Origin: Flavobacteriales bacterium
GTDB taxonomy: Bacteria > Bacteroidota > Bacteroidia > Flavobacteriales_F > PHOS-HE28
Direction: 5' to 3'
NCBI GenBank assembly: GCA_020635695.1
Contig: JACJZH010000004.1
Coordinates: 186,001-250,000 of the forward strand
Length of the DNA: 64,000 bases
Below, piece by piece: positions 55,050 through 63,118 of the stretch. Within the stretch, counting starts at the first letter, position 1. Every line of letters begins with the position of its first letter. Both the position numbers and the translations under genes were made by a program. The notes below the pieces were generated by a model. That model was not told the DNA's origin. It searched no databases and was given only the letters and a program-made list of their open reading frames with translations.

Positions 55050-56168
55050 ATGGAAGCAGAGAACAGCCGCAGGAAATTCCTGAAGAACCTATCGGTGGTC
55101 GCCGCAGGAAGCGTGGTGGCCTCCGGAAACGCCATGAGCATGGACACACCCAAGGAAGACGTGATCAAGACGATCAAGCCCCTGGGCTTCCAGTGGGAAA
55201 CGCAGGACCCGTTCATCTTCTGCGTCCATCACGAGGACTTCTTCCCGGAGGGCAACGAGCGCATGGGGCCGAAGACCGGCCTGGAAGGGCGCCAGCTCGG
55301 GCAGGACTTCATCATCAAGGACGGCTACCGGATGTACCACGGCCGGCAGGTCCCGGGCTTTCCGGGCCACCCCCACCGGGGGTTCGAGACCATCACGCTG
55401 GTGCGCAAGGGCTTCGTGGACCACAGCGACTCCGCCGGGGCCACGGCCCGCTATGGCAACGGCGATGTGCAGTGGATGACGGCCGCCAAGGGGTTGCAAC
55501 ATGCCGAGATGTTCCCGTTGCTCCATGAGGACCGGCCCAACACCATGGAGCTGTTCCAGATCTGGCTGAACCTGCCCAGGAAGAGCAAGATGCTGGAGCC
55601 GCATTTCAAGATGTTGTGGAGCGAGCAGATCCCCAAGAAGACCGTTCAGGACGAGCAGGGCCGGAACATCTACCTGGAGGTGATCGCCGGCAGGCTCGAG
55701 CACGAGACCGCCCCCGCCCCGGCCCCCAACTCGTGGGCGGCCGATCCCGAACACGACGTGGCCATCTGGAACATCAAGCTGGACGCCGGGGCCCGGTACC
55801 TGTTGCCGGCCGCCAAGGCGGGGACCAACCGGAGCATCTACTTCTACGAAGGCGACCGGATGCACCTGAACGAGCAGGAGCTGGCACACTACCACCAGGC
55901 CGAGGTGAAGGCGGACTCCGCGATCCTGCTCACGGCAGGCGACAAGCCCTGCAGCATCCTGGTGCTCCAGGGACAGCCGATCAACGAGCCGGTGGTGCAG
56001 CACGGACCCTTCGTCATGAACACGCGCGAGGAGATCCAGCAGGCCTTTGCGGATTACCAGGCCACCCAGTTCGGTGGCTGGCCCTGGGAGCGGATGGACC
56101 CGGTTCACGACCGCCAGGCGGGGCGCTTTGCCAGGCACTCGGATGGGCGTGAGGAGATCATGGGGTGA
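55050..56168 (+). CDS. Pirin-family protein with Tat signal
   Basis: A 372-residue bicupin of the pirin family. The N-terminus has a twin-arginine signal (S-R-R-K-F-L-K-N-L-S-V-V-A-A-G-S-V-V-A-S, residues 6-25). The N-terminal cupin has the pirin metal motif H-P-H-R-G-F-E-T-I-T (about 109-118) and Q-W-M-T-A-A-K-G-L-Q-H-A-E (about 142-154). Most pirins are cytoplasmic regulators or quercetinases; export of a folded, metal-loaded pirin by Tat is less usual. It lies between the two AT-rich islands but has host-like GC content. The stop runs into a GACAAGT heptad array. Confidence 0.85.
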   Translation: MEAENSRRKFLKNLSVVAAGSVVASGNAMSMDTPKEDVIKTIKPLGFQWETQDPFIFCVHHEDFFPEGNERMGPKTGLEGRQLGQDFIIKDGYRMYHGRQVPGFPGHPHRGFETITLVRKGFVDHSDSAGATARYGNGDVQWMTAAKGLQHAEMFPLLHEDRPNTMELFQIWLNLPRKSKMLEPHFKMLWSEQIPKKTVQDEQGRNIYLEVIAGRLEHETAPAPAPNSWAADPEHDVAIWNIKLDAGARYLLPAAKAGTNRSIYFYEGDRMHLNEQELAHYHQAEVKADSAILLTAGDKPCSILVLQGQPINEPVVQHGPFVMNTREEIQQAFADYQATQFGGWPWERMDPVHDRQAGRFARHSDGREEIMG

Positions 56169-56170
56169 AG

Positions 56171-56205
56171 GACAAGTGTCAAGTGACAAGTATCAAGTGA
56201 CAATG
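56171..56205. repeat. GACAAGT heptad array
   Basis: GACAAGT, GTCAAGT, GACAAGT, ATCAAGT and GACAATG at 56171, 56178, 56185, 56192 and 56199, starting three bases after the pirin stop. One inverse unit (ACTTGTC) is at 56255. Confidence 0.8.
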
Positions 56206-56255
56206 GGGCCGCTGTGGGCCGGTCTTGGTTAGTTTAGGGACCATGGAGGCTACCA
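56206..56255. repeat. Dispersed repeat L, copy 2
   Basis: TTAGTTTAGGGACCATGGAG (56229-56248) then GCTA matches copy 1 with one change in 24 bases; the flanking GGGGCC-G-CTGTGGGCCGG also aligns. The remaining 56256-56493 holds only a possible 85-codon frame without recognisable content and no gene I can support. Confidence 0.7.
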
Positions 56256-56493
56256 CTTGTCCGGCCCATTCCCGCCTTGGTGAAGCAGCTCCAACGAGCA
56301 CCTCGAGGCCCGGGATCGACAAGCTCCTTGGACAAGCGATCAGCAGCCTGAGGAAAACCCGGGGCCTCACAGTCTTAACAGTTTTCCGCCCATTTCCAGG
56401 GCCTTACGCCAATGCGGGCAGGTCGAGCGAAAGCAGGGCCAATAATCGACCGTTCTCTAGCCACGAAGTGTTTGCGATAAAAGAAATATTCAA

Positions 56494-57225
56494 ATGAACT
56501 TTAAAGTGAGCATTGGCAAACTTAGAATTCCTCGTCTTCTTTTAGAATCAATCCTTGTATTTGGTTCAGTATACTTGGCTTTAATATTAGAGGCGAACAG
56601 AAGCCGAGATTTTGAATTGCAAAATGCCAAAGAGACGCTGGAAATCATTCAAGGAAAGATACAACTTGAAAATGCTTATATTCAATCATACTATCTTGAA
56701 GTCGAAGGTGATTTTCAGAATCTTATGTTGAAGCGGGATTCGGTTATTTACCAATGCCTTCTTCAGGGGAGGAAGATACCTGAAAAGTTCTTATCAGAGA
56801 TTGAAAATGGTGATTTCCTAATGTTTGAAAATTTGAACACATGGGATCAGAGTGAATATATTTCTGCATTCGTGAGCAGATATAGTCAATATACGTCTAA
56901 TCATGAGTTAATAAATGAATTCAACAATTATCATAAGTTTAAGTCAATGAACAATAGATGGTGGAATTTTGATCTCGATAATTTGAAGCAAATTGAATCT
57001 GTGATTTTTGATAAATTCATTTTAGGCAAATCCGCAGGCTCGGAAATTGAAAATTTTATGATGAATTCTCCAGCAATAGTAAATGCTTACAAGAATCACT
57101 TATATAGAATGGATGGCAGATTGGATAGAGCGAAAAGAATTCATTCGAAAACAGAGTTGATCATTGACCTAATTGATAAGGAAATAATTGCTTTAGAAGA
57201 CCAAATAGATGGTATATCCTATTGA
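56494..57225 (+). CDS. AT-rich membrane-anchored protein of unknown function
   Basis: A 243-residue protein with one N-terminal hydrophobic segment (L-L-L-E-S-I-L-V-F-G-S-V-Y-L-A-L-I-L, about 15-32) and a long helical soluble part rich in Asn, Lys and Glu. The anchor followed by E-A-N-R-S-R-D-F resembles the DUF6090-type membrane proteins of flavobacteria (anchor, then N-x-W-N/E or similar), but the match is loose. GC content is about 33%, codon use is AT-ended and unlike everything around, and dispersed repeats lie on both sides. A likely acquired gene. Confidence 0.6.
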   Translation: MNFKVSIGKLRIPRLLLESILVFGSVYLALILEANRSRDFELQNAKETLEIIQGKIQLENAYIQSYYLEVEGDFQNLMLKRDSVIYQCLLQGRKIPEKFLSEIENGDFLMFENLNTWDQSEYISAFVSRYSQYTSNHELINEFNNYHKFKSMNNRWWNFDLDNLKQIESVIFDKFILGKSAGSEIENFMMNSPAIVNAYKNHLYRMDGRLDRAKRIHSKTELIIDLIDKEIIALEDQIDGISY

Positions 57226-57284
57226 ACAATATAGCATGCAATACGGCCAAAACGAGTAGAACTACTCTATCCAAACCCTTGGCA

Positions 57285-57323
57285 CCATTCCGCTGCGCTC
57301 CACGGCAACTAACTGGACCACGC
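57285..57323. repeat. Dispersed repeat R, copy 2
   Basis: CCATTCCGCTGCGCTCCACG (57285-57304) and AACTGGACCACGC (57311-57323) match copy 1 at 54821-54859. A small hairpin GAGTAG-AA-CTACTC lies 20-35 bases upstream. Confidence 0.8.
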
Positions 57324-57429
57324 TTTCAGGTTATGCCGGGATTGGTGTTCCCCCTCACTTCCCGGCAGCCCTTACCTTGACCCACCCGGCACGCCGGCGG
57401 CCCGCAGGGTCCCCCTGCCGGAGACCCGG

Positions 57430-58488
57430 ATGCGGCGCCTGATCTTCTTTCTCCCCTTCCTTTCGGCGAACCTCATGTCTGCTGCCCCGGACACGCTGGT
57501 GGTGGGCACCAAGGTGGCGGCGCCCTTCGTGAACGGGACCGACCAGGGGCTTGCCGGTCCCTCGGTGTGGCTGTGGGAGAACGTGGCGCGGGAGCAGGGC
57601 TTCGTGTGCACCTACCGCCCGCTGCCGCTGGACAGCCTGCTGCTGGGCCTGGAGCAGGGCACCATCGACGTGTGCCTGCCGCCGCTCACCATCACCGCTG
57701 AACGGGAGGCACACTTCGATTTCACGGCGCCCTACTACATCGCCTACGGCTCGGTGCTGCAGCGCAGCCGGTCAGGCTGGCGGAAGGCGCTGAGCTTCCT
57801 GGGCTCGTTCTTCTCCATCACCTTCCTGCGGGCGCTGGGCGCGCTGGTGCTGGTGATCGGGATCTTCGGCCTGCTGATCTGGCTCTTCGAACGGCGCCGC
57901 AAGGGCTCGGGCTTCGGGCCCGGCCGCCGAGGGCTGTGGGACGGCTTCTGGTGGTCGGCGGTGACCATGACCACGGTGGGTTACGGCGACAAGGCGCCAC
58001 AAAGCACCGGCGGCCGCATCGTGGCCATGGTCTGGATGTTCACCGCCATCGTGATCATCTCGGGCTTCACGGCGGCCATCGCCAGCAGCCTCACCATGGA
58101 CCGGATGGGGTCGGCCGAGGGCACCATCCAGGACTACAAGGGCCGCACGCTGGGCACGGTGCGCAACTCGGCCACCAGCGCCTGGCTGCGGGACCACTTC
58201 TTCACCCAGCGGAAGGAGTACGCGGACATGAGCGAACTGCTGGCCGCGCTGGACGAGGGCGCCATCGACGCGGTGGCCTACGACGGTCCCATCCTGCAGG
58301 AGGTGATGGCCACCGACAGCCTGGGCCGCTACGAGCTGGTGGCGCTCACCTACCACCCGCAGTTCTACGCCTTCGGCCTGCGCCAGGGCCTTCCCCGCGA
58401 TCTCCGCGAGCGGATCAACACCACGATGCTCGGGCTGCTGGAGCAGCTGGAGTGGCGGGTGCTGCTGGCGGAGCATGGGTTGGAGTAA
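57430..58488 (+). CDS. GluR0-like ligand-gated potassium channel
   Basis: A 352-residue protein built like prokaryotic ionotropic glutamate receptors. After a signal peptide (about 1-18), the S1 half of a periplasmic solute-binding domain runs to about residue 115 (T-L-V-V-G-T-K-V-A-A-P-F ... I-D-V-C-L-P-P-L-T-I-T). Then come M1 (about 133-154), a pore loop with the potassium filter T-T-V-G-Y-G-D (about 180-186) and M2 (about 197-220), and S2 (about 225-335, with Y-K-G-R-T-L-G-T and D-A-V-A-Y-D-G-P-I-L). Ligand type is not predictable. A TACCTTGA box is at 57373-57380. Confidence 0.9.
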   Translation: MRRLIFFLPFLSANLMSAAPDTLVVGTKVAAPFVNGTDQGLAGPSVWLWENVAREQGFVCTYRPLPLDSLLLGLEQGTIDVCLPPLTITAEREAHFDFTAPYYIAYGSVLQRSRSGWRKALSFLGSFFSITFLRALGALVLVIGIFGLLIWLFERRRKGSGFGPGRRGLWDGFWWSAVTMTTVGYGDKAPQSTGGRIVAMVWMFTAIVIISGFTAAIASSLTMDRMGSAEGTIQDYKGRTLGTVRNSATSAWLRDHFFTQRKEYADMSELLAALDEGAIDAVAYDGPILQEVMATDSLGRYELVALTYHPQFYAFGLRQGLPRDLRERINTTMLGLLEQLEWRVLLAEHGLE

Positions 58489-58492
58489 ACAA

Positions 58493-58672
58493 CGTCATCG
58501 CGAGGACGACGCAGGAGGACGAAGCGATCTCAGCGGGCGGAGATGCGACGGCGGTCCGTGCCTACCCCGGACGTGCTGGGGTGCGTGGGGTACCGCGGAC
58601 CCGGTCGGGCGGTGACAGCGTTGCCGTGGCGCCTCGGGAGATCGCTTCGTCGCTGCGCTCCTCGCGATGACG
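58493..58672. mobile_element. MITE-like element with long terminal inverted repeats
   Basis: The ends are inverted: CGTCATCGCGAGGACGACGC begins at 58493 and its near-complement, ending in CTCCTCGCGATGACG, finishes at 58672. The arms extend over about 38 bases with GAAGCGATCTC / GAGATCGCTTCG, around a 100-base G/C-rich centre. This matches a widespread non-coding palindromic repeat seen in many bacterial genomes. It carries no ORF. Confidence 0.75.
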
Positions 58673-58681
58673 GGAATGAGA

Positions 58682-58710
58682 AAGGCGGCCCGATGGACCG
58701 CCTTCCCCTG
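58682..58710 (-). terminator. Terminator of katG
   Basis: AAGGCGG (58682-58688) and CCGCCTT (58698-58704) form a 7-bp stem; on the minus strand the stem is followed by TTTCTC. It lies 27 bases past the katG stop. Confidence 0.7.
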
Positions 58711-58730
58711 TCAAACCAAAGCCCCGGACC

Positions 58731-61001
58731 TTACTTCAGATCGAAGCGGTCCAGTTCCATGACCTTGTTCCAGGCCTTCACGAAGTCCTTGACGAACTTG
58801 CCCTTGGCGTCGTTCTGGGCGTACACCTCGCTGATGGCGCGGAGCTGCGAGTTGCTGCCGAAGATCAGGTCCACGCGGGTGCCGGTCCACTTCACCTGGC
58901 CGCTCTTGTCGCGGCCCTCGTAGGTGCCGGTGTGGCCGTTGCTCAGCGCCTTCCAGCTGGTGTTCATGTCCAGCAGGTTCACGAAGAAGTCGTTCGTGAG
59001 CTGGCCGGGGCGGTCGGTGAACACGCCGTGCTTGCTGCCGCCGGTGTTGGCGCCCAGCACGCGCAGGCCGCCCACGAGCACCGTCATCTCCGGTGCGCTG
59101 AGGGTGAGCAGCTGGGCGCGGTCCACGAGCATCTCCTCGGCGGGGATGCTGTAGAGCTTCTTCTGGTAGTTGCGGAAGCCGTCGGCCTCGGGCTCCATCA
59201 CGGCGAAGCCCTCCACGTCGGTCTGCTCCTGGCTGGCGTCCATGCGGCCCGGGTGGAAGGGCACGGTAACCTCATGCCCGGCGTCCTTGGCGGCCTTCTC
59301 CACGGCGGCACCGCCGGCCAGCACGATCAGGTCGGCCAGGGAGACCTTCTTGCCATCCTTGGCGGAGGCGTTGAACTCCTTCTGGATGCCTTCCAGGGTG
59401 CCCAGCACCTTGGCCAGTTGGTCGGGGTCGTTCACCGCCCAGAACCGCTGGGGGGCCAGGCGCACGCGGGCCCCGTTGGCACCGCCGCGCTTGTCGCTGC
59501 CGCGGAAGGTGCTGGCGCTGGCCCAGGCGGCGCTCACGAGCTCGCTGACACCCAGGCCGGAGGCGAGCACCTTGGCCTTCAGGGCGGCGATGTCGGTGTC
59601 GTCGATCAGGGTGTGGTCCACCGCGGGGATGGGGTCCTGCCAGATCAGGTCCTCTTCCGGCACCTCAGGTCCCAGGTACAGGCTCTTGGGGCCCATGTCC
59701 CGGTGCGTGAGCTTGAACCAGGCGCGGGCGAAGGCGTCGGCGAACTCCTCGGGGTTCGCGTGGAAACGCCGGCTGATCTTCTCGTAGATCGGGTCGTAGC
59801 GCATGGACATGTCCGCGGTGGTCATCGCGGGACGATGCTTCTTGCTGGGATCGTGCGCGTCCTCGATCATGTCCTCGGGCTTCACGTCCTTGGCGCGCCA
59901 CTGGTGGGCACCGGCGGGGCTCTTGGTCAGCTCCCATTCGTAGCCGAAGAGCATGTTGAAGTAGCCCATGTCCCACTTGGTGGGGTTGGGCTTCCAGGCG
60001 CCCTCCAGGCCGCTGGTGGTGGTGTCGCCGCCCTTGCCGGTGCCGTGGGCGTTCATCCAGCCCAGGCCCTGCAGCTCGATGGCCGCGGCCTCGGGCTCGG
60101 GGCCCACCAGGCCGGGGTCGCCGGCGCCATGCATCTTGCCGAAGGTGTGTCCGCCGGCCGTGAGGGCCACGGTCTCCTCGTCGTTCATGGCCATGCGCTT
60201 GAAGGTCTCGCGCACGTCCTTGCCGCTGGCCACGGGGTCGGGGTTGCCGTCCGGACCTTCGGGGTTCACGTAGATCAGGCCCATCTGCACGGCCGCGAGG
60301 GGGTTCTCGAGGTCGCGCTCGCCGGAGTAGCGGCTGTTGGTCTTGTCGCTGGTGGCCAGCCACTCGTTCTCGGCACCCCAGTACACGTCCTCCTCAGGGG
60401 CCCAGATGTCCGCCCGGCCTCCACCGAAGCCGAAGGTCTTGAAGCCCATGCTCTCCAGGGCCACGTTGCCGGCCAGGATGAAGAGGTCGGCCCAGCTGAT
60501 GCTGTTGCCGTACTTCTGCTTGATGGGCCACAGCAGGCGGCGGGCCTTGTCCAGGTTGCCGTTGTCCGGCCAGCTGTTGATGGGTGCGAAGCGCTGGTTG
60601 CCGGTGCCTCCGCCACCGCGGCCGTCGGCGGTGCGGTAGGTGCCGGCGGCGTGCCAGGCCATGCGGATCATGAGGCCGCCGTAGTGACCGTAGTCCGCCG
60701 GCCACCAATCCTGCGAGTCGGTCATCAGGTCGGTCAGGTCCTTCTTCAGGGCCTGGTAGTCCAGCTTCTTGAACGCCTCAGCGTAGTCGAAGTCGGGGTC
60801 CATGGGGTCGGACACCGGCTGGTGCTGGTGCAGGATGGAGAGGTTCAGGCTGTCCGGCCACCAATCGCGGTTGCGGGTGCCCCGGCCAGCGACCGGAAGA
60901 CGCTGTGCGCCGTGCATCACGGGGCACTTGCCGGCCGCGCTGCCGTGGTCGTTCACGTCGTAGACCTTGCCCTCGGAATGTTCGTGCTTGTCGTTCGCCA
61001 T
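58731..61001 (-). CDS. katG: Catalase-peroxidase
   Basis: A 756-residue bifunctional haem catalase-peroxidase detoxifying H2O2. Distal site Arg113-Trp116-His117 in I-R-M-A-W-H-A-A-G-T-Y-R; proximal His285 in T-A-G-G-H-T-F-G-K; the residues forming the catalase adduct are Trp116, Tyr244 (G-L-I-Y-V-N-P-E-G) and Met270. The duplicated C-terminal domain is complete. No signal peptide, so cytoplasmic. The minus-strand box TAGCTTTG gives a 28-base leader, and an OxyR-like half-site pair lies upstream. Confidence 0.96.
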   Translation of the reverse strand: MANDKHEHSEGKVYDVNDHGSAAGKCPVMHGAQRLPVAGRGTRNRDWWPDSLNLSILHQHQPVSDPMDPDFDYAEAFKKLDYQALKKDLTDLMTDSQDWWPADYGHYGGLMIRMAWHAAGTYRTADGRGGGGTGNQRFAPINSWPDNGNLDKARRLLWPIKQKYGNSISWADLFILAGNVALESMGFKTFGFGGGRADIWAPEEDVYWGAENEWLATSDKTNSRYSGERDLENPLAAVQMGLIYVNPEGPDGNPDPVASGKDVRETFKRMAMNDEETVALTAGGHTFGKMHGAGDPGLVGPEPEAAAIELQGLGWMNAHGTGKGGDTTTSGLEGAWKPNPTKWDMGYFNMLFGYEWELTKSPAGAHQWRAKDVKPEDMIEDAHDPSKKHRPAMTTADMSMRYDPIYEKISRRFHANPEEFADAFARAWFKLTHRDMGPKSLYLGPEVPEEDLIWQDPIPAVDHTLIDDTDIAALKAKVLASGLGVSELVSAAWASASTFRGSDKRGGANGARVRLAPQRFWAVNDPDQLAKVLGTLEGIQKEFNASAKDGKKVSLADLIVLAGGAAVEKAAKDAGHEVTVPFHPGRMDASQEQTDVEGFAVMEPEADGFRNYQKKLYSIPAEEMLVDRAQLLTLSAPEMTVLVGGLRVLGANTGGSKHGVFTDRPGQLTNDFFVNLLDMNTSWKALSNGHTGTYEGRDKSGQVKWTGTRVDLIFGSNSQLRAISEVYAQNDAKGKFVKDFVKAWNKVMELDRFDLK

Positions 61002-61029
61002 GTCGGTCCGTCTTGTAGGGTGATGCGTG

Positions 61030-61085
61030 CAAAGCTATCATCGACGTTTCCTTCGCCGACGCTAAGCTTCATTGATAATGTCTAT
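61030..61085 (-). promoter_or_regulatory. katG promoter with OxyR-like site
   Basis: On the minus strand TAGCTTTG (61037 to 61030) is a full -7 match. Further upstream ATAG-N7-CAAT (61085 to 61071) resembles the OxyR half-operator ATAG-N7-CTAT, at about -40 to -55, a typical activator position. The regulator is not in the window. Confidence 0.45.
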
Positions 61086-61126
61086 CGAAGACCGCCGGTC
61101 CTTCGCCCCCGTCGATCCCCGGCCGC

Positions 61127-62104
61127 CTACTCCACCACCCAGTCGCTCAGCAGCAGGGTGAAGCGGACGAGCTCCCGCTTGCTGAAGGGGATGTCCCAGT
61201 CACCGTCGTAGTCGATCCGCAGCGGCACCAGGGCACCGTTCACCAGCGTGTTGCGCACCTTGATCCGGATGTCGAAGTCCAGGATCAGCGAGCCGTGCAG
61301 GATGTGGTACTCCCGCGCCAGCACCTGACCGCCCTCCTGCGCGAACCAGGTGTGCATCTCCTGGATCACCGCCTTGCCTTCGTGGCCCTCCCGCACCTCG
61401 GAGCTGAACACCCAGCAGTCCACCCCGTCGCGCACATCGGCCCAGATGCGGTGGTCGTAGTGCTCGGCCATGTCGGCGTCGTACAATGCGAGCTTGTCGC
61501 CGATGAAGGGCACGCTGGCGATCTCCTGCCCGGGGTTGAACATGAACTTCTTCAGCTCGCTGCGGTACTTCTCGAATCGCGAACCGCGCTCCACATCCAG
61601 CTGTCGGTGCCTCACGGTGTTGTCGGCCACGTAGCGCCCCTTGGGGAAGAAGACGTCGTCGTACATCTCCGCGGTCAGGTAGCGGAACTCCCCCTTGCGG
61701 TCGCGGAGCTTCCCGCTCTCGGCGGTGCTGTCGATCACCAGCTCGGCGTACTTCCCATCGCGCACCAGCCTCCCCCGGCGGTGCAGCGTGGCGGAACGGG
61801 TCTCGCGCTTGTTGCGCACGTCCAGGTCGCTCACCAGCGCATGCGGGTAGTAGCGCGTGTTCAGGAATGCTTTGTGGAAGGTGGTGTCGGTGATGACCTG
61901 CTGCACGAAGGCGTCCACGTTGAACCCGGAGGCCTGGGCGGAGATCACGACCTCGTCCAGGGTCACATGCTTGAGCAGGGTGTCAGGCTGGGAGGAGAGT
62001 GCATGTGGAAATGTGAAAATGAGGACAATGTGGAAATGGTGGAGCCTGCACAGCAGGGAACTCAGGATCCTGCCATCCTGCTCCTTCAAGACCGGACTTG
62101 GCAT
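61127..62104 (-). CDS. Exported hypothetical protein
   Basis: A 325-residue protein (ATG 62104; 332 residues from 62125). An N-terminal hydrophobic stretch (F-H-I-V-L-I-F-T-F-P-H-A-L-S-S) ends before Q-P-D-T-L-L-K-H-V-T-L-D-E-V-V-I-S-A, a segment seen at the mature start of Bacteroidota proteins with a carboxypeptidase-like or plug-like N-terminus. The C-terminal half is strand-rich and unrecognised. The codons of the signal region lie inside an 8-nt-period repeat array (62003-62146), so the present N-terminus seems to be derived from repeat DNA. It follows the 239-residue exported gene on the same strand. Confidence 0.65.
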   Translation of the reverse strand: MPSPVLKEQDGRILSSLLCRLHHFHIVLIFTFPHALSSQPDTLLKHVTLDEVVISAQASGFNVDAFVQQVITDTTFHKAFLNTRYYPHALVSDLDVRNKRETRSATLHRRGRLVRDGKYAELVIDSTAESGKLRDRKGEFRYLTAEMYDDVFFPKGRYVADNTVRHRQLDVERGSRFEKYRSELKKFMFNPGQEIASVPFIGDKLALYDADMAEHYDHRIWADVRDGVDCWVFSSEVREGHEGKAVIQEMHTWFAQEGGQVLAREYHILHGSLILDFDIRIKVRNTLVNGALVPLRIDYDGDWDIPFSKRELVRFTLLLSDWVVE

Positions 62105-62146
62105 TTCATTTCCACATTCCCACATCCAAGCATTTCCACATTCCCC
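62003..62146. repeat. Inverted octad arrays TGTGGAAA / TTTCCACA
   Basis: Arm 1: ATGTGGAA-type units at 62003, 62011, 62019 and 62028. Arm 2: TTTCCACA-type units at 62109, 62117, 62125, 62133. The period is eight (one nine). The arms are complementary and separated by about 70 bases. This is the same plan as the heptad arrays elsewhere, with a longer unit, and lies at the junction of two genes. Confidence 0.8.
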
Positions 62147-62865
62147 TAATGCCTCCGGGTGGGGCCGAGGCTGGTGTACAGCTCGTACTTCTTCTTGATG
62201 TACAGCAGGAACTCGTACTGGCTCAGGCCCTTGATCACGGGGTCGGGCACGGCGCAGAAGTCGATGAAGTCGTCGAAGCTGTCGTCGCTCAGGTTGATGA
62301 TGTCGTACTCGACGTACTTGTGCAGCAGTTCCTTGAGCAGTTCGCGTTTGCGGTCCTCGTTCAGGAGCTCGGCCAGTTTCCGCTTGGAGCGCTCCCGCTT
62401 GCTGAACTCCTGGTAGAGGAAGGTGATGGGGCTCTGGAGCGCGTCCACGGTGCTGATGCGGTAGTCACGCTCGTCGTAGCCGAGCTTCTCGATGTCCTTC
62501 TGGATCTCCTTCAGCTCGCGTTCCGGCAGCACCTCCACGGCCCGCAGCTGCACGGTGATGGGCCGCAGGCGCACCTGCACGATGTACACCGGCTTGTCCG
62601 TACTGTCGGCCATGGTGATGGGCACGGTGACGTGGCCCACGGAGCCCACCAGGATGGTGTCGGTCTTGAGCGCGCGCACCTCGAAGCTCCCGTCGGGCCG
62701 GCCGAAGGAGCCGCTGCGGGTGCGCTTGTTCACGATCATGAGGTCGTAGAACGCGCGGTCGGCCTCGCTGCTGGACACCTGGCCCCGGATGGTGATCAGG
62801 TCCTGGGCGAACAGCCCGCCTGCCATCGGCAGAAGCAGGAACAGCAACAGGGAGCGCAGGCGCAT
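62146..62865 (-). CDS. Exported carboxypeptidase-regulatory-like protein
   Basis: A 239-residue exported protein. Signal M-R-L-R-S-L-L-L-F-L-L-L-P-M-A-G-G-L-F-A-Q (cleaved near 20). A carboxypeptidase-regulatory-like beta domain follows (I-T-I-R-G-Q-V-S-S-S ... F-G-R-P-D-G-S-F-E-V-R-A, about 24-68), then an arginine/lysine-rich helical part (about 130-200). Function unknown. ATG 62865 has a TACTTTTA box on the minus strand ending six bases upstream. The frame to 63111 is translated heptad repeat and is rejected. Confidence 0.75.
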   Translation of the reverse strand: MRLRSLLLFLLLPMAGGLFAQDLITIRGQVSSSEADRAFYDLMIVNKRTRSGSFGRPDGSFEVRALKTDTILVGSVGHVTVPITMADSTDKPVYIVQVRLRPITVQLRAVEVLPERELKEIQKDIEKLGYDERDYRISTVDALQSPITFLYQEFSKRERSKRKLAELLNEDRKRELLKELLHKYVEYDIINLSDDSFDDFIDFCAVPDPVIKGLSQYEFLLYIKKKYELYTSLGPTRRH

Positions 62866-62913
62866 GGGCGGTAAAAGTAGCGGGCGCGGTGCAAGGGCTG
62901 TGCCACAAGTGGG

Positions 62914-63060
62914 AACGCTGAACGCTGAAGGCTGAAGGCTCAACGCTAAAGGCTGAACGTTGAACGCTAAAGGCTTAGCGCTGAAGGCTGAAGGCCGAAG
63001 GAACGTTTTGATGTGGTCAGGACGGCCATGCCTCCCGTTCAGCGTTTCGCGTTCAGCGTT
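62914..63060. repeat. Inverted heptad arrays AACGCTG / GTTCAGC
   Basis: Arm 1: thirteen consecutive 7-phased units from 62914 to 63004 (AACGCTG, AAGGCTG, AACGCTA and variants). Arm 2: GTTCAGC (63037), GTTTCGC (63044), GTTCAGC (63051), GTTCCAA (63058). The arms are complementary and enclose about 32 bases. It lies between the exported protein gene and the 3' end of the RNase P RNA. Confidence 0.9.
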
Positions 63061-63118
63061 CCAACTTCCCAAAAGGCGAAGGGCCGCCCCGCGAACGGAA
63101 CGGCCCCTCATGGAAGGT

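Noticed and set aside
56225..56497. 90-codon plus-strand frame in repeat L copy 2
   Set aside because: It starts in a dispersed repeat and shows no family features; the matching frame in copy 1 ends after 29 codons, so it is probably not translated.
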